Positions 36,458-45,924 are shown, counted from the stretch's first letter. The stretch is 64,000 nt of DNA from an uncultured Campylobacter sp. (GCF_937980635.1 NZ_CALJPG010000008.1:62001-126000), one strand, 5' to 3'. The notes: generated from the letters alone by a model not told the origin. Translations and numbers: made by a program.

Positions 36458-37642
36458 CTATTTCGTCTGATTATCCTCGTTTTTTGGAGCGGCAGTACTT
36501 GCATTTATCTCACTGGCTGCGCTATTTACGGGCTCAGGAACAGAGATTTTTTTCACCGAAGCAGTGAAATTTTGCTCGGCTTCAACATCTCCCGTTTTTT
36601 CGATATATGTAAAATCACCCATCTTCGTCCACGTTCTAGCTTTAGCTAAAAACGCCTTTTGGCTCTCCCAAATCTCTTTGAAATCGGGATTTTTCTCGCT
36701 TTCTTCGGCTAAAATTTCATCCGTTGCTTTGCGAAGCGCACGCATAATTTCAGGCGAAAAAGAGCGAATCTGAACATTCGGATATTTCTTTTTGATCTCG
36801 TCCCAAATTATTACGTTTTTATAAAACGTCTCGTTTTCTGCGTATTCGCGCGCCTTTGCGATCGAAGCCTCTAGGATATTTTGCAAATCCTTAGGAAGCT
36901 TCTGCCAAGTTTGTAGATTTATCACGATCTGCTGCTCGCTAGCGGGTTCTTGCCATCCCGTATAATAGTAATTTGCGACCTTGTGAAAGCCTAGAGGTAT
37001 ATCAAAGCTAGGACTTGCCCACTCGACCGCATCGATAGTGCCCATCTCTAGCGCCATATATAGCTCACCTACCGGTATCGTAGCGACTGCGACGCCAAGG
37101 CGGCTCATAACCTCCCCGCCAAAGCTTGGAATTCTAAATTTAAGCCCTTTTAGATCATCTAGCGTATTAATCTCTTTTTTAAACCAGCCACCCATCTGCA
37201 TGCCACTATTTAGAATATTAAAGACCTTTAAATTGCTTTTAGCATAGAATTTATCCGCTAGCTCCTTACCCCCGCCAAAGTAATACCAAGCGTGCTGCTC
37301 ATCTTTCGTCATACCAAAAGGCACAGTCGTAAACAGCATATTCGCGCTATTTTTACCTTTATAATAGTAGCTTGCAGTATAGCCTAAATCGTATTGTCCG
37401 TTTTTGACCATATCATAGATCGCAAAAGGCGCTTTATGTTTGCTAGGCGCGTCGATGCTGATTTTCAGCCTGCCATCAGACATACTATCTGCAAGATCTG
37501 CCATACGCTTAGCGACATCGCCTACGATAGGCATACTAAGCTCGTAAGTCTGAGCTAGCTTAAGGCGATAAATTTTCTTATCCGCGCCCCACAGCGACGT
37601 GGCTATAATCAAACTTAATCCGACAAGAATCGATTTTTTCAT
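36458..37642 (-). CDS. TRAP transporter solute-binding protein (DctP/TakP-like)
   Basis: A 394-residue periplasmic binding protein: signal peptide (about 1-19), then the TRAP/DctP fold with LKGLKFRIP (the substrate-contacting Arg), GTIDAVEWASPSFDI and a TakP-like GWQEPA. The last ~45 residues are a polar, low-complexity tail after the usual end of the fold. It stands alone; no membrane (DctQM) genes lie next to it, so its partners must be elsewhere. The substrate is probably an organic or keto acid, by similarity to TakP, but this is inference. Confidence 0.83.
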   Translation of the reverse strand: MKKSILVGLSLIIATSLWGADKKIYRLKLAQTYELSMPIVGDVAKRMADLADSMSDGRLKISIDAPSKHKAPFAIYDMVKNGQYDLGYTASYYYKGKNSANMLFTTVPFGMTKDEQHAWYYFGGGKELADKFYAKSNLKVFNILNSGMQMGGWFKKEINTLDDLKGLKFRIPSFGGEVMSRLGVAVATIPVGELYMALEMGTIDAVEWASPSFDIPLGFHKVANYYYTGWQEPASEQQIVINLQTWQKLPKDLQNILEASIAKAREYAENETFYKNVIIWDEIKKKYPNVQIRSFSPEIMRALRKATDEILAEESEKNPDFKEIWESQKAFLAKARTWTKMGDFTYIEKTGDVEAEQNFTASVKKISVPEPVNSAASEINASTAAPKNEDNQTK

Positions 37643-37763
37643 ATACTACTCCCAAAGTGAAATGGTGCGAATTTTATATAAAATCATCTAAATTCACGCT
37701 TTTATAACTAGCTTTTAAGCGAAATTTTCGCACAATTGCAGCCAAATTCGATAAGGAAAGGGC

Positions 37764-39110
37764 ATGCAAGAAAAACATTACGAAGTAATAATCATAGGCG
37801 GCGGTATCACGGGCAGCGCGCTAGCGTACGTACTGGCGGAATTTAGCGGGATCGAAAATATCGCTCTACTTGAAAAATACGAAGGGCTTGCGACGCTAAA
37901 TTCTAAAGCCAGCGCAAACTCCCAGACGATTCATTGCGGCGACATCGAGACCAACTACGACCTGCAAAAAGCGACCGAAGTCAAGCGCAAGGCGGATATG
38001 ATCGTGAAATATTGCCAAAAGCACGGATATGAGAATAAATTTTTATTTCAGGGGCAGAAAATGGCTCTTGGCGTGGGCGAAAGCGAGGTAGAGCTAATTA
38101 AAGAGCGCTTTGAGAAATTTAAAGAGCTTTATCCGTATCTGCAGCTTTTCGACAAGGAAGCACTTAAGAAAATCGAGCCCAAGCTAGTTTTTGACGGGCG
38201 TGGCGAGGAGCGAGCGGAGGATATCGTAGCGATGGGCGTGCAATCGGGAGTTTACACGACGATCGATTACGGAGCGATGGCGAATTCCTTCGTACAAAAC
38301 GCTAAAAACGTAGAGGGCAAAACCTGCGATCTGTATCTCAACACCGAGGTGCAAAACATCACTAAAGTAGGCGATAAGCTCTATATCCGCACAGCAAATA
38401 GACTCTCTCTAAGCGCCGATTTCGTAGTCGTAGATGCGGGCGCTCACTCGCTGTGGCTGGCGCACAAAATGGGGCTTGGGCAGGATCTTAGCACGATTTG
38501 CATCGCGGGCAGCTTCTATCTAACCAAGCAAAAGCTTCTAAATGGCAAGGTTTACATGATGCAAAACCCAAAGCTTCCATTTGCCGCGCTTCACGGCGAC
38601 CCCGATCTTTTGGCGGACGGCTGCACGAGATTTGGTCCTACCGCACTTACGATGCCGAAGCTCGAGCGCTACAAGGGCTGTCGTTCGGTGCCGGAATTTT
38701 TTCAGTCATTAAATTTTGACATGGACGTAGCCAAGGTCATTTGGCAAAATTTTGGCGATAGCGAGGTAAGGGACTTCTTAATCCGCAATATAGGCTTTGA
38801 GATACCGATTTTAGGCAAAAAGCTTTTCGTCAAAAATGCGCGCAAGATCATACCTAGCATCCGCGAGGAGGATATTTATTATGCCAAGGGCTTTGGCGGC
38901 GTGCGCCCGCAAGTAATTTCACACTCGCAAAAAAAGCTGCTTTTAGGCGAAGCTAGAATAGGTGAAAATCCGGGGATTATCTTTAATATGACCCCAAGCC
39001 CCGGCGCTACGAGCTGCTTAGGCAACGCGCTTCGCGACGCAAAAAGTGCCTGCGAATATTTGGGAGCGAGCTTTGATGATGCAAAATTTGACGCGGAAAT
39101 GATGCAATAA
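37764..39110 (+). CDS. mqo: Malate:quinone oxidoreductase
   Basis: A 448-residue flavoprotein that oxidises malate to oxaloacetate and passes electrons to quinone at the membrane. The FAD start VIIIGGGITGSALAYVLAEF, the internal ANSQTIHCGDIE and the later FGGVRPQVIS and SPGATSCLGNA segments match the Mqo type found in epsilonproteobacteria. A ribosome site (AAGGAAAGGGC) precedes the ATG. A different FAD oxidase remains possible, but length and motifs favour Mqo. Confidence 0.82.
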   Translation: MQEKHYEVIIIGGGITGSALAYVLAEFSGIENIALLEKYEGLATLNSKASANSQTIHCGDIETNYDLQKATEVKRKADMIVKYCQKHGYENKFLFQGQKMALGVGESEVELIKERFEKFKELYPYLQLFDKEALKKIEPKLVFDGRGEERAEDIVAMGVQSGVYTTIDYGAMANSFVQNAKNVEGKTCDLYLNTEVQNITKVGDKLYIRTANRLSLSADFVVVDAGAHSLWLAHKMGLGQDLSTICIAGSFYLTKQKLLNGKVYMMQNPKLPFAALHGDPDLLADGCTRFGPTALTMPKLERYKGCRSVPEFFQSLNFDMDVAKVIWQNFGDSEVRDFLIRNIGFEIPILGKKLFVKNARKIIPSIREEDIYYAKGFGGVRPQVISHSQKKLLLGEARIGENPGIIFNMTPSPGATSCLGNALRDAKSACEYLGASFDDAKFDAEMMQ

Positions 39111-39423
39111 AGAGGAATTTTTAAAATTTCGCTCGGGCAAGAATTTTGAAATTTTACTTCGGCGAGGATTTTAGAATTTTGCTCGTGCTTTACGTATATA
39201 GGGGATTTTAGGAATTTCATTCAAACGCAGATTTTTAGAATTTAACCTGCACTGCAAACTATGAAATTTTAAAATTTCGTCGTGCCGTAGAATTCTGAAA
39301 TTCTCTCGCGCTATAAAATTTTGAAATTCCTTCGCCTAGCGAATTTTAAAATTTAGAAATTTCAAAATTTCGCGCAAAATTTCGCCTAATACGGCGATAA
39401 ATTTTAAATTTAAAGGAGAAAAG
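39111..39423. repeat. RAATTY dyad array
   Basis: This 313-base gap is nearly all made of paired RAATTY words with an 8-base step: GAATTTTGAAATTT, GAATTCTGAAATTC, AAATTTTAAAATTT and variants, spaced by CTCG/TTCG-rich pieces. It precedes pyk; the pyk ribosome site AAGGAG is at the end of the gap. Confidence 0.7.
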
Positions 39424-40893
39424 ATGCTTAAAAAAACCAAAATCCTAGCGACCATCGGACCCGCAAGCGACAGCGAGGAGATGATGAGCGCGATGGTAAA
39501 GGCGGGCTGCAATGCCTTTAGGATGAACTTCAGCCACGGCACGCACGAGTATCACGAGGCAAATTTAAACAAAATCCGCGCCGTAGAAAAGAGCCTGGGC
39601 GTACGCGTAGGCGTCTTTCAGGACATCAGCGGTCCAAAGATCCGCGTCGGCAAACTCGAGGAAAATTTTAAATTAAAAACGGGCGATAAAATCACCTTCC
39701 TTCCTCGCGAAATCATCGGTAAAAAGACCGCCCCGGGCGAATACGAGCTGTGTATCAACCACCCAGAAATTTTGCCGTTAATGAAAGTGGGCGAGTTTAT
39801 CTATCTCTACGACGGCTCGATCCGCGCCAAGGTAGTCGCAGTAAGCGAGCAAGGCGTGCGAGCGGTGCTCGAAAACGACGGCTTTTTAAGCTCGAATAAG
39901 GGGGTGAACTTCCCAAACACCCGCCTAAATATCGACGTCATCACGCAAAAAGATCTGGAAGATCTGCGCTGGGGCGCAGCGCACGGCGTAAATTTCGTAG
40001 GCATCTCCTTCGTGCAGTCGCAAAACGACATCCTGCGCGTGCGCGAAATTTTAAACTCGCTGGGCTCAAAAGCTAAAATTTACGCCAAGATCGAGAAATT
40101 CGACGCGGTCGAAAATATAGAGCAAATCATCGAGGCAAGCGACGGCATAATGGTCGCGCGCGGAGATCTGGGCATCGAGATGCCGTTTTATGAGATCCCG
40201 CGCATCCAAAAGCGCATCATAGCGTTAGCCAACGCCCGCTCAAAGCCTGTCATAACCGCCACGCAGATGATGCTTAGCATGACCGAGCACGAGCGCGCCA
40301 CCAGAGCCGAGATCAGCGACGTCGCAAACGCCGTGCTCGACGGCACCGACGCCGTGATGCTAAGCGAGGAGAGCGCCATCGGCAAAAACCCCGCAGCCGT
40401 GGTCGCCGCGATGAGCGAGACGATCCGCGAGACCGAAAAGATCTATCCTTACGATAAATTTAACGATTACGACTTCTACGACGAGACCGATATGATCACT
40501 TCAAGCACCGCAGCACTTGCCGCAAGGCTGGGCGCGGGCGCGATACTTTCGATCACGGGCTCGGGACGCTCGGCGATCAAACTCGCACGTAACCGCGCTA
40601 AAATCGACATCATCGCAATCGCGCACGACGAGCAGACCGCGCACGCGCTAAGTCTCGTGTGGGGCGTAAATCCAGCGATGGTTAAGGAAAAAACTAGCAT
40701 CAACTCGCTGCTCGCACGTATCATAAGCGAGGCTCTGCAGCGCGGGCTCATCGAAGAAGGCGGCACCTACGTGATGACGGCGGGCTTTCAAAGCGGCCAT
40801 CCGGGCAGCACCGACTATATCCGCATCATCAAAAAAGATCAGATCAATTTCTACCGCGACGCGGAGAAAACGGGCTTTGAAAGTAAAATTTAA
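39424..40893 (+). CDS. pyk: Pyruvate kinase
   Basis: A 489-residue pyruvate kinase making ATP and pyruvate from phosphoenolpyruvate. The start KTKILATIGPASDS, FRMNFSHG, QDISGPKIRVG, the ARGDLGIEMPF segment and KPVITATQMMLSM follow in the usual order. The C-terminal domain is complete. A strong AAAGGAG site precedes the ATG. Confidence 0.97.
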   Translation: MLKKTKILATIGPASDSEEMMSAMVKAGCNAFRMNFSHGTHEYHEANLNKIRAVEKSLGVRVGVFQDISGPKIRVGKLEENFKLKTGDKITFLPREIIGKKTAPGEYELCINHPEILPLMKVGEFIYLYDGSIRAKVVAVSEQGVRAVLENDGFLSSNKGVNFPNTRLNIDVITQKDLEDLRWGAAHGVNFVGISFVQSQNDILRVREILNSLGSKAKIYAKIEKFDAVENIEQIIEASDGIMVARGDLGIEMPFYEIPRIQKRIIALANARSKPVITATQMMLSMTEHERATRAEISDVANAVLDGTDAVMLSEESAIGKNPAAVVAAMSETIRETEKIYPYDKFNDYDFYDETDMITSSTAALAARLGAGAILSITGSGRSAIKLARNRAKIDIIAIAHDEQTAHALSLVWGVNPAMVKEKTSINSLLARIISEALQRGLIEEGGTYVMTAGFQSGHPGSTDYIRIIKKDQINFYRDAEKTGFESKI

Positions 40894-41283
40894 AGCGCAG
40901 CCAAAGGTCATAAAGTCAGAGGCTGCAGCTAAATTTAATTTCGCTACGAGATTACGAGCAGCAACGTCGCGTTTATGTCGTGATAGAATTTGCTAAATTT
41001 AATTCCATTGCGAGATGACGGTGCAGGATTTTTTAGCAACTAAAACTTTGGTGGCGCTTCGGTGGCTTTATTTCGCGCAGATCAAGGACGAGCGCGCGAG
41101 CACTTATGCCTTTGATTTCATGGCTCACCGTGGACTGGCAGATTTTTTTATGTGATACCGCATGGCGCGCTACGACCAATTTATAGCCGCATCAAGCGAT
41201 AAATGACTAGCATACGACGCTAAAAAAGGTAAAATTTAAATTTAAAATTTGCAGATAAAATTCCGTGCTAAAAACCGGCTGGA
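40894..41283. other. Non-coding gap
   Basis: About 390 bases between pyk and the MerT-like gene. I see no gene, hairpin or RNA that I can support; the GC-rich first half contains several partial repeats of CGAGATTACGAG type, and AAATTT words recur. Confidence 0.4.
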
Positions 41284-41322
41284 GTGCGACAAGATTATCA
41301 AGATTATACTGAAAGGCAAAAT

Positions 41323-41724
41323 TTGAAAACCGAACTAGAAAATCCCGCGCAAGAAACCTTGACGCAAAAACGGGAAAATCCTGGCAAAAATCGCTTCAGC
41401 GCGCGCAGTCTTTGGCTGATATTTGCCGCGATTTTTAGCGCGGTTGCGGCGACGTTTTGCTGCCTGCCCGCGCTTTTATTTTTGATTTTCGGCGCGAGTT
41501 TTTCCATTTTTTCGGGCGCTGAGGCGCTGGAGAGCTACCGCGCGCCGCTTTCTGCGTTAGCACTTTTTTGCTTCGCGCTTTCTGCATTTTTCTTTTTCAA
41601 GAAGCCGCGCGCATGCTCGCTGCAAAGCGGGCGTAAAAAATGGATTTTAATCTACGCGCTTTTAGGAGCCTTGCTTGCCTTTATGCTTACATATCCTGAA
41701 ATTTTAGGAGGGCTTTATGCGTAA
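41323..41724 (+). CDS. MerT-like heavy-metal transport membrane protein
   Basis: A small membrane protein with three helices and the paired cysteines of MerT in the first (AATFCCLPALLFLIFG). I suggest the TTG at 41323 as start (134 residues), because AAAGG lies just upstream; a GTG at 41284 would add 13 residues. MerT passes mercuric or related metal ions from MerP across the inner membrane. It overlaps the MerP-like gene by 8 bases. No mercuric reductase (MerA) or MerR regulator is present, so the metal may not be mercury. Confidence 0.75.
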   Translation: MKTELENPAQETLTQKRENPGKNRFSARSLWLIFAAIFSAVAATFCCLPALLFLIFGASFSIFSGAEALESYRAPLSALALFCFALSAFFFFKKPRACSLQSGRKKWILIYALLGALLAFMLTYPEILGGLYA

Positions 41725-41977
41725 AATTTTGTTTTTGATGCTTGGATTTACGGCGCTTTTTGCCGACAAAGAGGTTAAAATTTACGTGGAAAAAATCCAC
41801 TGCCCGCTCTGCACTACGATCGTGCGAAAGGCGCTTTTGCAAACACCAGGCGTGATAAGCGCGAAGGTTTCGCAGCAGAGCAAAACAGCAACCGTCGCGG
41901 CAAAAGATGACGCAAACGAGACCGCGATGCTTGAGGCGATCGCAAAAACGGGCTATGAGGGCGTAATCGTAAAATAA
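41717..41977 (+). CDS. MerP-like periplasmic metal-binding protein
   Basis: An 86-residue heavy-metal-associated domain with a signal peptide (MRKILFLMLGFTALFADK) and a CPLC site (29-32) in VEKIHCPLCTTIVRKALL. GVISAKVS and the conserved GY near the end complete the ferredoxin-like fold. It probably hands a soft metal to the MerT-like protein encoded just upstream, with which it overlaps by 8 bases. Confidence 0.8.
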   Translation: MRKILFLMLGFTALFADKEVKIYVEKIHCPLCTTIVRKALLQTPGVISAKVSQQSKTATVAAKDDANETAMLEAIAKTGYEGVIVK

Positions 41978-42255
41978 AAATCCCCGGCAAAATTCGGACT
42001 AAATTTTAAATAAAATTCTTGCTAAATTTCGGTAAAATTCCTGCGATTTGCGTAAAATTTCATTTTGCGCAGCTTGCCTGCAGCGCAAGCTAGCGCGATT
42101 GAAATTCTGCGCGTATTTTGCGGAAGCGCTATGTCGGCGTGATCGCGTTTAAATTTAGCAGAATTTCGTAAGCGCTTAAGCGGGCGCGGGCGCGCTTAAA
42201 TTTAACGGGCGTGTCGCAATAACGCGCGGATATAATAAATTCAAAAGGAGCAAAC

Positions 42256-43533
42256 ATGCAAAAAAACGAGGTTATAAACGATTTTAAAAAGCTGTGCGAG
42301 ATACCGCACTGTAGCTGCGAAACGGAGCAGATGAGGGAGTTTTTGGCGGATTTTGCGCGCTGCCTGGGCTTTAGCGTGAGCGTCGATGAGGCGGGCAACA
42401 TCCACGCCGTAAAGGGCGAGCCTAAAATCTGTCTGCAAAGCCACTACGACATGGTCTGCGTGGGTGCGGCGCCGAATTTAGAGCTTATCGAAGAGGACGG
42501 CATCCTAAGGGCGAAAAACTCGAGCTTGGGCGCTGACGACGGCATCGGCGTGGCGATGATGATGGGCGCAATGAGGGAGTTTGCGAATTTAGAGTGCCTG
42601 TTTACCAACGACGAAGAGGTCGGGCTCGTGGGCGCAAACGCCTTTAAAGGTAAAATTTTATCGCCAAATCTGCTAAATTTAGACAGCGAGGAGGACGACC
42701 GCGTGACGCTGGGATGTGCCGGCGGTATAAACGTGAGCGCAAAAATCGGCGCTGCGAGCGTCAAAAAGAGCGGTAAAATTTACGAGATCGGCGTCACTGG
42801 GCTTAGCGGCGGGCACTCGGGCAACGAGATACATAAAAATATCCCAAACGCGACGAAGCTACTGGCAAAATTTCTCGCCGAGGAGGGCTGTGAGCTAATC
42901 AGCCTTGATTTTGGCGAGAGGAGCAACTCGATCCCCGCAAATGCAGTGTGCAAGGCGCTGTGCGCGCATGAGCTAAAGCAGCGCGGACTGGCGTGGGTAA
43001 AGAGCCTAGGCGAGGGCGAAGCGGACGTGCTGGTAAACAGCGGCAAAATTTTAGCGCTAATTAACTCATTTGCCCAGGGCGTGCGCAGCTACGACACGCA
43101 GCTTGGCATGGTAAACGAAAGCATAAATCTCTCGACCGTTAAGCAAAAAGAGGGCGTGATCGAGTTTGACTTTTTCGGACGCGCGATGAAGCGAGAGGGG
43201 CTCGAGAATCTGGGCTTTGAAACCGCTACACTAGCTAGCGCGCTGGGCTTTGAGGTCAAAGTAGCCGACCGCTCGGCGAACTGGGCGCCGTGCATCAGCA
43301 ACTTCGCGCATCTGGTACTCGAAGAACTGCAAAAACAAAAGCCGCAGGCTAAATTTGCCGCCGTGCACGCAGGTCTTGAGTGCGGCGTACTGGTCGCAAA
43401 ACAGCCTGAGCTGCAAGCCTGCTCCATAGGCCCGAACATCCACTCGCCGCACTCCGTGAACGAGCACTGCGAGATAGCGTCGGTGGAGATGATGGCGGAA
43501 GTCGTAAGAAATATAATCGCTAGATTGCAATAA
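42256..43533 (+). CDS. pepD: Aminoacyl-histidine dipeptidase
   Basis: A 425-residue M20-family metallopeptidase, shorter than the usual ~480 residues but with the marks of PepD: KKLCEIPHCSCETEQMREF, LQSHYDMVC (metal ligand His), NSSLGADDGIGVAMMM (metal ligand Asp) and FTNDEEVGLVGA (catalytic Glu), then LNLDSEEDDRVTLG. It hydrolyses dipeptides such as carnosine in the cytoplasm. A ribosome site (AAAAGGAG) precedes the ATG. Confidence 0.93.
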   Translation: MQKNEVINDFKKLCEIPHCSCETEQMREFLADFARCLGFSVSVDEAGNIHAVKGEPKICLQSHYDMVCVGAAPNLELIEEDGILRAKNSSLGADDGIGVAMMMGAMREFANLECLFTNDEEVGLVGANAFKGKILSPNLLNLDSEEDDRVTLGCAGGINVSAKIGAASVKKSGKIYEIGVTGLSGGHSGNEIHKNIPNATKLLAKFLAEEGCELISLDFGERSNSIPANAVCKALCAHELKQRGLAWVKSLGEGEADVLVNSGKILALINSFAQGVRSYDTQLGMVNESINLSTVKQKEGVIEFDFFGRAMKREGLENLGFETATLASALGFEVKVADRSANWAPCISNFAHLVLEELQKQKPQAKFAAVHAGLECGVLVAKQPELQACSIGPNIHSPHSVNEHCEIASVEMMAEVVRNIIARLQ

Positions 43534-43550
43534 ATTTAGCGGTTCGTCTC

Positions 43551-43589
43551 GCGAGTGCTTTTTCTAGATTTTTGCTTCTTTGCACTCGC
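43551..43589 (+). terminator. Hairpin after pepD
   Basis: GCGAGTGC and GCACTCGC are perfect 8-bp reverse complements 23 bases apart, 18 bases after pepD. The T-rich loop is unusual for a rho-independent terminator and there is no T-run after the stem, so the role is uncertain. Confidence 0.4.
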
Positions 43590-43694
43590 AACTGCTTCTT
43601 GAAAAGTTACGAATGCAAAGAATGAAGCAGAGCGGACGCTAAAATTTGCTCGGCGGAACTACTTGCCAAAATAGCAATTTAAAAGGAGATAAAA

Positions 43695-44396
43695 ATGGAA
43701 AACCAGATCAAAAATTTTCTGCAAAATTGCGAGCAGATCGTTAAATCGCAAGTAAAGCAATACGAAAACCGCAGCCCTTTCGCAACCAAAATTCCACCCG
43801 TTTTTATACTGCCTTATGATGAATTTGAGCAAAAATTCGGCTCAAATTTACATTTGGATAGCAGTTTTGACGTGCTGGTGTTTGACGGCGATCTTAGTCT
43901 TTCGGGAGGCACGATAAATTCCGCTTGGCTTAAGGATAAATTTAGCGGGGCAGGCGGTAAAAATAGCGCACGAGCGATGTTTGTTAACGGAAATTTATCT
44001 ATCGGCGGCGATATCGTCGATGATGATTATCTGTTTTTACAGGTCGCCAAAGATACGGCGTGTAATTATCTGCATTCGCAGGACGGCGTTATCGCAATCG
44101 GCGGCAATCTAACGGCGATTTGGGGCATAAGCGGCGAATACAACGACGGAATGTTGCAGGTTTTTGGAAAAACGCAAGCGCCGTATATCGTCTCAAACGA
44201 CCACGCAATGCCTGATCATAGCGCTAGAGAATGCGTCTATGTCCTAGACGGACGGATCGGTCGAAGCTACCTGGGCGCGCTTGAGGGTTGGGAATTTTTT
44301 GAAAATAGCGAGTTGATGTTTAAAGATGGAATTTGCGAAGATGAGCATCAGATCAATATTTCCGCCTTTTTTGAATTCGTAAAAAAAAAGCGTTAA
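43695..44396 (+). CDS. Beta-helix-like protein before an A9 tract
   Basis: A 233-residue cytosolic protein with short repeated beta-strand units (LVFDGDLSLSGG, FVNGNLSIGGDI, IAIGGNLTAIW), as in right-handed beta-helix or bactofilin-like folds. It ends ...FVKKKR at a run of nine A bases (44381-44389). The next ORF starts 8 bases after the stop, in a different frame, with no ATG and no ribosome site. Loss of one A (A8) would make one protein of about 440 residues. Function unknown. Confidence 0.65.
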   Translation: MENQIKNFLQNCEQIVKSQVKQYENRSPFATKIPPVFILPYDEFEQKFGSNLHLDSSFDVLVFDGDLSLSGGTINSAWLKDKFSGAGGKNSARAMFVNGNLSIGGDIVDDDYLFLQVAKDTACNYLHSQDGVIAIGGNLTAIWGISGEYNDGMLQVFGKTQAPYIVSNDHAMPDHSARECVYVLDGRIGRSYLGALEGWEFFENSELMFKDGICEDEHQINISAFFEFVKKKR

Positions 44397-44403
44397 TCCG
44401 CTG

Positions 44404-45027
44404 GTGGATTTTAAAACTTTTGAAGCTAGAAAAGCTGCCCTAGATGAAGAGGACGAAGAGCAGGAGCCTGGATATTCAAGCGATCTGCCCAAAAATTCCG
44501 AAACCGTCGCCGAGATATTAAATTTAGAAAATTTCAGCGGCAGCGACGAGGAGCTATACGAGTATATGGCGGGTGAATTCGGAGCCATAGAAAAAATAGA
44601 CGATGAAAGCGAAAAATATGCTTATGGCGGCAGGGCCTTCGAGCTATCTATCATTGCGGCAAGGATGGCGGAAAATTGGCAGCTGATTACCCAGCGTTAC
44701 TCTGCGCAGCAGATAGACGAGCTACGCAAAATCATCATTAAGAGCGCGACGAATTTAGCCGATTATTTTTTAAAAATCGGCGATAAAAAACAGCTTGCGT
44801 TCATCTATGAGTTTTTAAACGATGATGCGGTAAGCATCGAAAAAGACGAGCCGTTTTTATACGAAACGCTGGTGCGCGCGGGCTTAGAGCTGCAAGACTA
44901 CGATAACGCTTACGCATTAGTGTCCGTCATCGATAAAAAGTCCGAATTTCTGCCGCAGGAGATGGCAAAAAGCATCGCGGACGTGATTAAAAGCGAAGGA
45001 TACCGGGCTTGGCTAGAAAAGCAGTAG
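44404..45027 (+). CDS. Helical protein, possibly the C-terminal part of the 43695 gene
   Basis: A 207-residue acidic, helical protein that may hold TPR-like hairpins (e.g. ENWQLITQRYSAQQIDEL, LELQDYDNAYALVSVI). Its only start is GTG, 8 bases after the stop of the 43695 gene and with no ribosome site. A slip at the A9 tract would join the two frames, so this may be the second half of one phase-variable or recoded protein. Translational re-initiation is the alternative. Function unknown. Confidence 0.6.
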   Translation: MDFKTFEARKAALDEEDEEQEPGYSSDLPKNSETVAEILNLENFSGSDEELYEYMAGEFGAIEKIDDESEKYAYGGRAFELSIIAARMAENWQLITQRYSAQQIDELRKIIIKSATNLADYFLKIGDKKQLAFIYEFLNDDAVSIEKDEPFLYETLVRAGLELQDYDNAYALVSVIDKKSEFLPQEMAKSIADVIKSEGYRAWLEKQ

Positions 45028-45218
45028 GCTCCGAAAGTAAAACGCTAATTTGCTAAAAGATAAAAATCAAAAGAAGCGTTTATAAAATTTCAATCTAAAT
45101 TTTTCGCGCCATAAAGCCGAATGTCTGCCGTAGAGCGGGTTTAGACAAGGCGTCAAAATTTTAAAATTCCGTCAAATTTAAGTGCGTAAATTTAAGCTCG
45201 CATCTGCAGGCTGAAATT

Positions 45219-45860
45219 TTACGGAAAATTCTTATCCTTGCTACTGCACAGCTCGTTTAAAAAGCACTCCTTGCAGTTTGGCTTGATTGCCTTACAGGTG
45301 TAGCGGCCGAAAAGCACCATGCCTTGGTGCAGCTTGCCAAGATCCGTTTTAAAAGCCTCGCTAAGATCGCGCTCCGTAAGCTCGGGCGTCTTTGCACGGC
45401 TCAGCCCTAGGCGATGCGCGACGCGAAAGACGTGCGTATCCACCGCCATCACGTTTGCGCCCGCACCCTCTAAAAGCACGACGTGAGCGGTCTTTTGCCC
45501 CACGCCCGCAAGAGATTTTAGCCCCGCTTCATCAAGCGGCACGACGCCGTCAAAGTCGCGAACCACCGCCTGCGCCATTTTGATTAAATTTACCGCTTTG
45601 TTGTTGTAGAAATTGCACGAGCTAATTAGCAGTTTAACGCTTGCCAGATTGGCCTTTGCGAGTGCCCGGGCGTTAGGGAATTCCGCAAAAAAGCGCGGCG
45701 TGATCAAATTTACCCGCTTGTCGGTACACTGCGCGCTAAGCATCACGCAGACCAAAAGCTGATAGGTGTCTTTAAATTTCAGCTCGCTGCGCTCTTCCGC
45801 GAAGTTTTGCAGAATTCTCTTTTTTATCTCTAAAATATCTTTTTTACTTCTCATTTGCAT
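45219..45860 (-). CDS. nth: Endonuclease III
   Basis: A 213-residue base-excision repair DNA glycosylase/lyase with a 4Fe-4S cluster. The helix-hairpin-helix holds the catalytic lysine (SLAGVGQKTAHV, Lys123) and the aspartate is in VDTHVFRVAHR (Asp141). The cluster cysteines are 189, 196, 199 and 205 (C-x6-C-x2-C-x5-C). It removes oxidised pyrimidines. It is followed divergently by peb4 and fba, as in C. jejuni. Confidence 0.97.
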   Translation of the reverse strand: MQMRSKKDILEIKKRILQNFAEERSELKFKDTYQLLVCVMLSAQCTDKRVNLITPRFFAEFPNARALAKANLASVKLLISSCNFYNNKAVNLIKMAQAVVRDFDGVVPLDEAGLKSLAGVGQKTAHVVLLEGAGANVMAVDTHVFRVAHRLGLSRAKTPELTERDLSEAFKTDLGKLHQGMVLFGRYTCKAIKPNCKECFLNELCSSKDKNFP

Positions 45861-45924
45861 TTCCTCAAGGCGGAATTCTACCCTAAAATTCTAAAGCACA
45901 GTTTGATTGTTAACAACTTTGAGT

